NCBI GenBank assembly: GCA_030761205.1
Contig: JAULJL010000025.1
Span: forward strand, 1,994,001 to 2,058,000
Direction of reading: 5' to 3'
DNA length: 64,000 bases
Source of the DNA: Fremontodendron californicum
Taxonomy: Eukaryota; Streptophyta; Magnoliopsida; Malvales; Malvaceae
In this document: in pieces, positions 56,601 to 64,000 of the stretch
Numbering within the stretch: position 1 is the stretch's first letter
How the letters are laid out: each line of letters opens with the position of its first letter
Translations under genes and position numbers: made by a program
Notes under the pieces: model-generated
Told to the model about the DNA's origin: nothing
Seen by the model: only the letters and a program-made list of their open reading frames with translations
Databases searched by the model: none

Positions 56601-58433
56601 ACTTGTATTATATTTATATTTAAAAATTAATATAAAAAATATAAAATACGATACATATACACAAATTATTAAATCTAGGATCATCTAATTCTTTGTTTTT
56701 AATAACTCATTTCTGCCCGTGACTTACAATCACATTATTTTCTTTATTAAGACTTGGGTATATTTATAATCTTAATTATTTTAATTTTAAAGCCTTTTCA
56801 TTAATAATAAATTTGTTTTCCTTTTTTATTATTCTAAAAAAAACTAGTTTTGAGAAGTTTGAATATTTGCAAATTGCAACTAATTTACATGTTAACTGTT
56901 AACATAAGATATTCAAACATATTAAAATCTGTGTTCGAAAAAAAAAAATTTCTCTTCGACCAAATATAATAATAATAAGCATCGAGTCTAATTAATATTC
57001 GTATTATTTTTTATATTTTATTTTATTTTATATTTTAATTATATTTTATATAATTTTTATATTATATTAAAAATTATCAAATTTAATATTATCGACTAAT
57101 ATTTGGTATCATGATCGTAGTGGGATTCACTCGAGGGGAAACTGGGAAGATAACATTCCATTTTACAGTAAAACATAAAAGGAAAAAAAATTTAGCGTGA
57201 ATGGATAACAATTATGAAATAGTTCATAAAAATATATAGAAATAGCCAAGTCTTAGCCCCCAAATAAGAAACACTATAAGGAAAATTCAAATTTGTGGCA
57301 AATTGAACGAAATTAAGTTGAAAAATAGGAAATTGACAATGTAGATGTTCATGAATTAGGTTGTGATGGATCAAATTTAAATAATAAAAAATTTACTTAT
57401 TTAAATTTGATTTGTTGAATTTAATTTTTTTTATTATTTAAAATATATAAAATATATTTTTATAATTAAATTTAAATAAAAATATTTTTATATTAATTAA
57501 ATAATATTTTAGATTTATTTAAATCAGACCCATAACTCGATCTATGGACGGATGAAATTACAATGGTCAATGGGCCTTTGAGGAAGTTACATAATCGGTT
57601 GACTCGAGTCGAGAGACGTGTCGCAATGTTAATAAATACAACCAAATAGCACTTTCTCCCCACGACGCTCCTCCACTCCTTGCTTCCACACACAGACAAT
57701 CGTAGATTTTTCTTAATTTTTCAATATACCAAAACGTTTTAAGTAGTATTTTAATTTTATTACTATTATTATTATGATTATTACAACCGTTTATACTCCA
57801 AATAAATAAATTTTACTAATTTAAAGCTTTTTTAGCTTTGTCCTCACTCGCCATTTTTCCAATTTGTCCTAATCTCCACTCGCAATTATTCCCGCTCATT
57901 TTAGCACTAAAATCCCTCTACTTCGCGGCTCCATTTCACTGAGTTTAAACTTCCATCCCCCACCTTCCACGTCACCACCAACCTCCACGTCACTCCACAG
58001 TAACTAAAAAAGAATTTCAAAATTGTAAATTCAAACTTAAAAATTACAAAAGACAAATCCATGTCCTCTTCTCCCACACCAGTCAGCCCTTGGAATCCTT
58101 CATTTCAATTTCAAGTTTTCAACTCTTTATTTTTATTTTTTATTTTTTTTGGTCTCTCTGCAACTCTTCTTTGTCTTAAAGAAGAAGAAACAATCTTCGC
58201 TCTTTCTATAGCTACTTTCTTTGGAAGCAATAAAAAGAGTTCAATAAATTAAAAAAGAAAGAAAAAAAAATACGAAATGCTCTTCGCTTTTGTGTGTCAA
58301 GCCATGTGAGCTTATTGACACATTCTATTCTTCTTCTTCTTCTTCTTGTTGTTTTATTCTTCATATTCTTGATTTCTTACGCATTCTCTTTACCGAGTCA
58401 CTGACTCAGAGAGTCAAACACACACTTTGTAAA

Positions 58434-59641
58434 ATGGCATCTTCTTCTCGAGCAAGAAGTAGGTCGCCGTTCTCACATCGGAAACCTTCAAGTCAGTTAT
58501 CCTCCGCTTCTTCAACTTCTTCGTTTATGAGCAACAAACTAATGCCTCGCACTTGCTCGTCGTCGGCGTCTCCGTACTTCAACTCGGGAGGTGGATACGG
58601 TTCTCGATCCATGACGTCAAGTCGGTCCAGGTCCGATTCGATGTATAACGATTCACGCGGTTACAATGCTAGCACACCAGTGGCTCACGCGCCGGAGGAG
58701 ATAATAGGCGAGCCGTTGGAAGCGCCGAGATCGGGGGATAGTATTTCAGTTACAATTCGTTTTCGGCCGTTGAAGTAAGTGTAGATCTGAGTGTAGCGGA
58801 TTAGATCTAAGTAGAGGATTTTTCGATTTGATTGTTGTAGGAGTTTTATTTTCAGGTAATGCAATTCATTTGATTTATTTAGTCATTTTCATTTTGTCTG
58901 GTTATAGCGAAAGGGAATTCCAGAGAGGGGATGAGATCGCGTGGTACGCTGACGGGGATAAGATTGTGAGAAATGTGTATAATCCAGCTACAGCTTACGC
59001 ATTTGGTAATTGCCTAATTGGTTTTTGACTTTTAGGGTTTAAATTTATTGCTGATTTTCCTCTACTTTTTATCGTCAACTTCTGGAATTGCTGACTATAT
59101 CTCTTTGAGAAAGATTCCAATTAAATGAAGAAGTTTATATAATTTTGTTGGGGGATTTGGTGGTGTTAGGTACTTAGGTAATCAGAGTTTAATTAATAAA
59201 GATTTGCTAATTTTTGGTTAAAATGATTTAGAAAAAATCTGACGTTTAAGCCTTGGAAATGAATGTGGATTTCATATGAAGGTTATTGGATTTATTTTTG
59301 ACAGACAGAGTTTTCGGACATCATGCAACTTCTCAAGAAGTTTATGAAGTAGCTTCTAAACCTGTAGTGAAGGCTGCAATGGAAGGTGTTAATGGTATGA
59401 AAATTAAATTACTAGAACTTATATTAATTTCTTTGAGTTGATTGCTAATTAAATTTAACTAAAAATTCTTAAGATTAATAGATTCAAAGTCATTTATTGT
59501 CATGTTTCTCAAATTTGTTAGTTTGTTTCAATCCTGAAATTATATTATGTATATAATTGAAGCTAATATTAGCTTGTTGGAATTATAGGAACTGTTTTTG
59601 CTTACGGTGTTACAAGTAGTGGGAAGACGCACACTATGCAT
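58434..59641 (+). CDS. Kinesin-7 (KIN-7D/MKRP-like), first four coding exons
   Basis: Plus-end microtubule motor of the plant KIN-7 family. Exons: 58434-58774, 58908-59005, 59305-59394, 59589-59641; the next exon is not found before the window ends. The N-terminal extension is Ser/Arg-rich (MASSSRARSRSPFSHRKPSS), as in KIN-7D/MKRP2, whose extension has been proposed to target mitochondria. The motor domain begins at SISVTIRFRPLNEREFQRGD and runs through NPATAYAFDRVFG, to the P-loop AYGVTSSGKTHTMH, where the donor GTAAGT follows. The next expected residues (GDQ..PGI) are not met in 59642-64000; instead that intron contains an LTR element. The 5' leader (about 57650-58433) is pyrimidine-rich with CTTCTT repeats. 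Family assignment is firm; the exact member is inferred from the extension. Confidence 0.92.
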
Positions 59642-60117
59642 GTAAGTCTAGCTGCCTCCCATCAAACTTCTTTTATCTACCGTTTCCCTATTTTTAATTG
59701 GATTATCATAGGAATTCTTAAAATCTAGTTGTGTGTATGTTATTATTGCTTACTGTTCTGTGATCTGTCACGTAGACCTATTGATTGATTATAGTATCAA
59801 TTTTGGTTGTATAACTATACATATAGATTTTTAATTGTAACAAATTTGCTAGTTTATGTTGCATTTAATTGAATTTTCTTGATAGGGCAGTTTAGGAAGG
59901 GAACTTGTGAAATAAATAACTGTGGAGTTTCCTCCACGAATGGTAACAAATATTCAGTTACAAACAGTATAGATATTACACATTAAAAGCGTCTAATCAG
60001 TGGAGTTGTGTTATCGCTTTGTGTTTATGGTTGACAGTTACTCTATATGAACATAACAACTTGAGAACCTTAATCCCTATGCCTAAATCTGATAAATTTA
60101 TCCGTCCTGAAAGTTGG
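59642..60117 (+). other. Kinesin intron upstream of the LTR element
   Basis: Non-coding; begins GTAAGTCTAGC after the P-loop exon. No acceptor followed by kinesin sequence was found. A relict GGGCAGTTTAGGAAGGGAAC stretch at 59885 has no kinesin-like translation. Confidence 0.6.
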
Positions 60118-62018
60118 TGATAACTCGTATAATTATATAGTTTTTAGTTATGTTTTATTATTGTTTTGTGTCAAATATGAGTTATTATTGTTTAGTCTAA
60201 TTGTGTTTATGATCTTTTATATTTTTATGTAATTTGGTGTTTTTCACAAGTTTCTTTGAGTGATTTCAGATTACTAGAATTAAGGGCAAATCCAGTTCAG
60301 TTCCAATTCCGACAGCTTTTTCCATATCAGCTATATCTCGAGTTTCACTGAAGCAATAAGGCTGAAATTTTAACCGTGCAAATTTAAGAGGCATATCTAT
60401 CTTTTTCATGTTTTACACTTCTTGAAACGGAGTCGTTTTGCCTAGCGAAATCAACCATCAAGTTGGCTGATATGCAATGACGTCTGTCCTGAGCAGTTTT
60501 CGCATTTTTACCATATCGTCCGATACACATCAGCAAATGAGCTGATTCCAACGGCTATGGATCATTAACTGATAGGGGAACATTTTTCTAGAAGACCATG
60601 TGATCAGATAAAGCCTCCAATATTGAACAAAATCGACCATCAAGTTGGCTGATCAAAATTGTCATACAATATGACGAAAATTGTTAGAAAAATGCACCCA
60701 CCTATTATACCTACCTTTGAAATTTGTAAAGCTTGTCTCTTGTCATTTAGCCCTCCAAAATGTGTATAAATAGTGGGCCTTGGATGATTGTAGAGGATCA
60801 TATTGTACATAGGTAGGATATTAGCCATTTTAATAAAATTCTCTAAGTTTTCTTCTTCTTTCTTTTCTCTAGTTTTCTTTCTTTTCTCTAGTTTTCTTTT
60901 TCTTTAGAGAGAGCAAGAGGTTGGATAATTAATATTCTTCCTCTTCTTCTTTCTTTCTTTTATTTTCTTCTTAGATTTTCTTTAATTTTATGTTTATGTT
61001 TATAATGCCAATGCTAGGCTAAACTTCTATTTGGTTAAGGGTGATTTCAAAGCCCTAGACATGTTTTGTGATTGATTTTCAGATTCTATCTATCATTAAT
61101 TTTCTATCAAAGTTGCTTATGTTCTTCTACAAGAATTGTTCATGATGTTGTCTAGATTTATTTAGGTGTACAACTAGATAGATCTTGATAATTATCTATT
61201 GCTAGTTTAGGAGTCTTGATCCGTGTAATTGTCTTGATTTCCTATTCATAAGTGGCAATTTGTGATTAATGATTATGGTCAAGTTTTCAATAATTGCAAA
61301 GTGGAACATAACCTAAGTTGAACAATCCGAGCTTATGTGTTTGTTGCTTAGATCAACCTATCTTTCTCATCATAAAGCTGCCATTAAATTGAATTTAGAG
61401 AGCTTATTCTAGGTTGTTTAATGGTTAGAGATTAAATAGAGAGCTTGTTCTATTTAACGACAAACTAAGGAAAGATTGGGGTAACAGAGCTTGTTGTTAT
61501 CTACGGTTGTTAACTTTGATAGTTGGTTGATATTGATAGATCTGAAATTGATTCTTAATGATGTCTAGTGGTGGAGAATGAAACCTTAACCATATTTTTC
61601 ATATTTGATTCTTCTTACTTATTTGTTTTCTTACTTTTAGTTTGCTTATTTTTTATATTTATTTTTATTGGCTGGTTATACCGCCTAATTTGTATATTAA
61701 CTTTGTTTTATTTTTATTGGCTGGTTATACCGCCTAATTTAGTATATATATTTTTATTGGCTGGTTATACCGCCTAATTTAGTATATATATTTTTATTGG
61801 CTGGTTATACCGCCTTGCATCTTATTCTTATTATATACTTTAGTTTAAATCTGGCTTCAAAAACCCCTTTTCTTTTATTGTTCTTGAATTTAAGTTTTAA
61901 ACTATTAACTTATAAACTAAAACCCAATCCCTGAGGACTCGACCCTTGCTAACTACTATACTTACAATTTATCTTTTTAGTGCAAGGTTAAATAAGATAC
62001 ACTCTTTTGGGTGCATCA
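60118..62018 (+). repeat. Putative 5' LTR of the Athila-like element
   Basis: The right end (GGGTGCATCA) is fixed by the PBS six bases later. The left end is uncertain: TGATAACTCG at 60118 or TGGTGATAAC at 60115. It contains a repeated phrase ACCATCAAGTTGGCTGAT (60447 and 60629) and a 40-bp tandem repeat. About 1.9 kb fits Athila LTRs. Confidence 0.6.
61661..61815. repeat. Tandem repeat TTTTTATTGGCTGGTTATACC, four copies
   Basis: Four copies of a unit containing TTATTGGCTGGTTATACCGC and then CTAATTTAGTATATATA, with spacing of about 40-45 bp, inside the putative LTR. The last three are nearly exact. Confidence 0.85.
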
Positions 62019-62024
62019 AATTTT

Positions 62025-62042
62025 TGGCGCCGTTGCCGGGGA
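62025..62042 (+). other. Primer-binding site, tRNA-Asp type
   Basis: TGGCGCCGTTGCCGGGGA, the complement of the 3' end of plant tRNA-Asp, the primer used by Athila elements. It directly anchors the LTR end and the element's plus-strand orientation. Confidence 0.88.
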
Positions 62043-62161
62043 TTGCTTTCTTTAGTTTATTTGTTACTTGGTTTATTCTTATTTTCAGTTCTAATTAGTT
62101 TTATTTTCTTGTACATACAAGTTTTTCTTTTGAAATTAAAAAAAAAAAAAAAAAAAAAACA

Positions 62162-63100
62162 ATGGAATTGAGCAATCTAACACTTGAAGAGTTGGTGGCA
62201 TACATGAACATGGAGAATCAACAAGCCAATCTCACCTCCCCAGTTCAACAATTGGCCATGGGAGGATGTCAAGGCCATCAATGGTTCCAAGACCAACCGC
62301 ATGATCATTACTCCAACACTTACCATGAGGGATGGTGGGATCATACTAATTATGGCTACTCAAAAAATTACCAAGAAGTAGATCCTTATGCCAATTACAC
62401 TCATCCATCTAGCTTCAATCAATCATGGTCTCAAGAACAAGATCTTTTTCAGCCACCACATATGACTCAAAGCTCAGGTACTTCTTTAGAAGATCTTGTC
62501 TATTCTCTTGTTACTAATACTTTGCAATTTCAGCAGGAAACAAGGGCAAGCATCCAGAGTTTGGAAAAGCAAATGAGCCAATTGGCTAGTAGTATGGTGG
62601 GATGGGTAGCACAAAGATCTGAAGAACTCCCTGCCCAAATGATGATTAACCCAAAGGAGAATGCTACTATTGTGACCTTGAGGAATGAGGAACAAGATGA
62701 GGATGAGACAAAATTAGAGATGGATTCTATTCTTGAAGATAATGAAGCTTCAATTCCGAAAGAGAGTACTTCGACACCTGAGGTAACGTTTAAGGTTCCA
62801 CTTTTTACTAATGTTTCTTCTCCACCTTTTCCTAGTAGATTTGCAAAGTTCAAGGAGGAAGAACATGAACAACACATGCCGGAAACCTTAAACAGCTTGC
62901 TTGTGGATGCCATTGGACAAGTACCAAGATATGCAGAATTCCTCAAAGAGCTATACCCCACCAAGAATGATGAAATAATACGTGTGGGGGAGAATGCATT
63001 GGCTGTTTTACAAAGAAAACTTCCTCCAAAACGCAAATATCCGAGAAATTTCATGTATGAGCCTGACAAGCCTAAAAAGCCAAGAAAGGGTGTTGGTTAG
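62162..63100 (+). CDS. Gag-linker protein of the Athila-like element
   Basis: 312 aa. The N-terminal 110 residues are rich in Gln, His, Tyr and Trp (SWSQEQDLFQPPHMTQSS). Residues about 115-310 match the region that in Athila-type polyproteins links gag to protease: LEKQMSQLASSM, LPAQMMINPKENATIVTLRN, an acidic stretch (EQDEDETKLEMD), FPSRFAKFKEEE, DAIGQVPRYAEFLKEL and VGENALAVLQRKLPPKRK. In autonomous elements the last block leads into protease. Here it ends in PKKPRKGVG and TAG. No capsid core or zinc knuckle is seen. The frame is fully open for 939 nt, so it is either young or still used, for example to package or regulate transcripts of full elements. Confidence 0.75.
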   Translation: MELSNLTLEELVAYMNMENQQANLTSPVQQLAMGGCQGHQWFQDQPHDHYSNTYHEGWWDHTNYGYSKNYQEVDPYANYTHPSSFNQSWSQEQDLFQPPHMTQSSGTSLEDLVYSLVTNTLQFQQETRASIQSLEKQMSQLASSMVGWVAQRSEELPAQMMINPKENATIVTLRNEEQDEDETKLEMDSILEDNEASIPKESTSTPEVTFKVPLFTNVSSPPFPSRFAKFKEEEHEQHMPETLNSLLVDAIGQVPRYAEFLKELYPTKNDEIIRVGENALAVLQRKLPPKRKYPRNFMYEPDKPKKPRKGVG

Positions 63101-63623
63101 ATTCAAAACACTAACTCAAGTGTTAATTGGGAAGGCAGCCCAATTAAAGATGAAATTACCAACCTTCCATATTCAGATTTGCTTTCTCTTTCTTTTCCTT
63201 TTTCTTTTATTATTTTTATTGTTTTTATTTTTATTTCTTATGTTTCTTTGTTAATTGTGTTTATTGTTTTTAAGTTCATTTAGGCTGCATAAGTTTCTTT
63301 TGTTTAATAATTCTTTTCTCTTACATATAATTCTTGCATTGGGGGATAATAGCATTACATTAATGACAATGTAAGAATTATGTGTGGGGGGAAGAATTTA
63401 GGATTTTATTTAGAGTGTTTTGTTTTTGAGTCTTTTTATGTTGTTTTTCTTTCTGATCCTTGTTTTGAAAATAACTAGATGTAAATATAATTTTTTTTAA
63501 CCCCGGTTAAATGGCGGATAACGGTACTCCGTGATTATTTAAGTCGGTTCCATCAGCTACCCACAAAACTGATATTGTATATAAATTTCTCTTTCAATTT
63601 TTTTTTTCGTTTTTTTTTTCAGG

Positions 63624-64000
63624 ATGGATGATATTCTCACAAGATTGCAGAAACGATTTCCTCCTTTTCCTCGAAATATTTTACTGAAGCTTTACCAAGA
63701 TCGATTTGAAAGATTAAGAATGCTTATGCACAAAGGGATTCCTGAAGACATACGTTGGATAATTGAAGCCAAGGTATGTGAAGATGAATATCTGCCTGTT
63801 TTGCATTTACCAGGTACAGGTAGAAGCACTTTTGCAAAGAAGCGACGAGCAAAGCGCATGAGTTCAAATTGCCACAAATGTGCACGATGGACGTGTAACG
63901 GTAAATGTCGTTCTATTGGGATTCCGTCCTCTAATCGAGATGATAAAATTGAATTCATTAAGGATGGACTGAGTAAGGAGAATTTGGGTAATATCCAACT
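63624..64000 (+). CDS. Cysteine-rich NABP-like ORF (carlavirus-type), open at window end
   Basis: 125 codons open from ATG 63624 to the last base, preceded by a strong splice-acceptor-like tract (T-run then CAG directly before GATGG). The first 65 residues are helical and basic/aliphatic (MDDILTRLQKRFPPFPRN; HKGIPEDIRWIIEAK). Then comes GTGRSTFAKKRRAKR, a basic nuclear-localisation-like patch, followed at once by a compact cysteine cluster CHKCARWTCNGKC (C-x2-C-x4-C-x3-C) and, after a Gly/Ser-rich link, IEFIKDGLS. This order (GRS.xA.KRRA, Cys pair, second Cys pair, FI.xGLS/T) is that of the carlavirus 3'-proximal nucleic-acid-binding proteins, which are cysteine-rich, nuclear, and reported as silencing suppressors or transcription modulators. 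I see no viral replicase, triple-gene-block or coat gene next to it. The homology is my reading and is untested. Confidence 0.6.
   Translation, partial: MDDILTRLQKRFPPFPRNILLKLYQDRFERLRMLMHKGIPEDIRWIIEAKVCEDEYLPVLHLPGTGRSTFAKKRRAKRMSSNCHKCARWTCNGKCRSIGIPSSNRDDKIEFIKDGLSKENLGNIQ

Larger units (their letters stand above)
48736..57650. other. Gene-free AT-rich region, part 3
   Basis: Long AT-rich DNA with two fold-back elements (annotated), poly-A runs (51692-51722) and decayed relatives of the hAT-like families (for example 54960-55420 with GATCCG/CGGATC text, and 56510-56690 with family-3-like text). I checked short frames on both strands and found no protein-like signal. Confidence 0.45.
60118..64000 (+). 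mobile_element. Athila-like non-autonomous LTR element in a kinesin intron (3' end outside)
   Basis: Components in order: putative 5' LTR (about 60118-62018), tRNA-Asp-type PBS, A-rich leader, gag-linker ORF (62162-63100), spacer, and a second sense ORF from 63624 that resembles carlavirus NABP. Neither protease nor RT nor integrase follows the gag-linker ORF, where an autonomous element would have protease. The left LTR boundary is inferred from a TG near a composition change; without the 3' LTR and duplication I cannot fix it. Confidence 0.7.

Noticed and set aside
62530..63069. 179-codon minus-strand frame opposite the gag-linker ORF
   Set aside because: Ser/Leu-rich complement of the gag-linker ORF; the plus strand has the recognisable motifs.
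1..64000. tRNA, rRNA or snRNA genes
   Set aside because: No cloverleaf with A and B boxes or rRNA-like block was noticed; the only tRNA-related matches are the retrotransposon primer-binding sites.

Overview
The window is nuclear DNA of a flowering plant, most likely a eudicot. It has GT-AG introns, AT-rich intergenic DNA, plastid targeting on the aldolase, and plant-type Ty3/gypsy, Ty1/copia, hAT-like and Mutator-like elements. I cannot name the species.

Host genes, left to right: UFD1 (+, 5' end outside the window, ends 2314); plastid fructose-bisphosphate aldolase (-, 3214-5534, 399 aa); a decayed 3' piece of a NERD-like GYF/CCCH zinc-finger gene (+, about 20030-21125); an SH3P-type BAR/SH3 protein (+, 26873-29907, 370 aa); squalene synthase (-, 31434-35528, 413 aa); a Mei2-type C-terminal-RRM protein (-, 38156-39991, 375 aa); and the first four coding exons of a KIN-7 kinesin (+, 58434-59641), which continues past the right edge. 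Exon joins were worked out by hand; in the three complete multi-exon genes with family-typical length (aldolase, SH3P, squalene synthase) and in the Mei2-type gene the summed exons are a multiple of three. The order UFD1, FBA, SH3P, KIN-7 resembles, from memory, Arabidopsis chromosome 4 around AT4G38930-AT4G39050, so this looks like an ancestral block inflated by transposons.

Mobile elements dominate. (1) 6273-19468 is a very young, structurally complete Ty3/gypsy element of the Tat type on the minus strand: TSD TGTGG, near-identical LTRs, PBS, PPT, gag-protease, and pol with two RNase H domains. Between pol and the 3' LTR it carries, on the opposite strand, a complete eukaryotic-style gene with its own TATA box, 5'UTR intron, coding intron and AATAAA. 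That gene encodes a plant mobile domain (PMD) protein, with one in-frame TAG. (2) 21387-25689 is a young deletion derivative of a Ty1/copia element (minus strand, TSD CTTGG) whose gag is interrupted by a minisatellite. (3) About 60118 to beyond 64000 is an Athila-like LTR element with a tRNA-Asp-type PBS, sitting in a kinesin intron. It keeps only a gag-linker ORF and then has a second sense ORF, cut by the window end, that resembles the cysteine-rich nucleic-acid-binding protein (NABP) of carlaviruses.

Small non-autonomous elements are abundant. A roughly 180-bp hAT-like MITE family (TIR CTATGTTACTCGGACTC) has six copies here, five of them inside introns. Two other hAT-like families were inserted back to back at one target site at 48271-48727. 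Fold-back elements with 9-bp TSDs lie at 4265-4475, 40152-40674 and 42374-42917. The stretch 39992-58433 has no gene I can support.

The two observations I would follow first are the NABP-like ORF in the Athila-like element and the self-contained antisense PMD gene in the Tat element.
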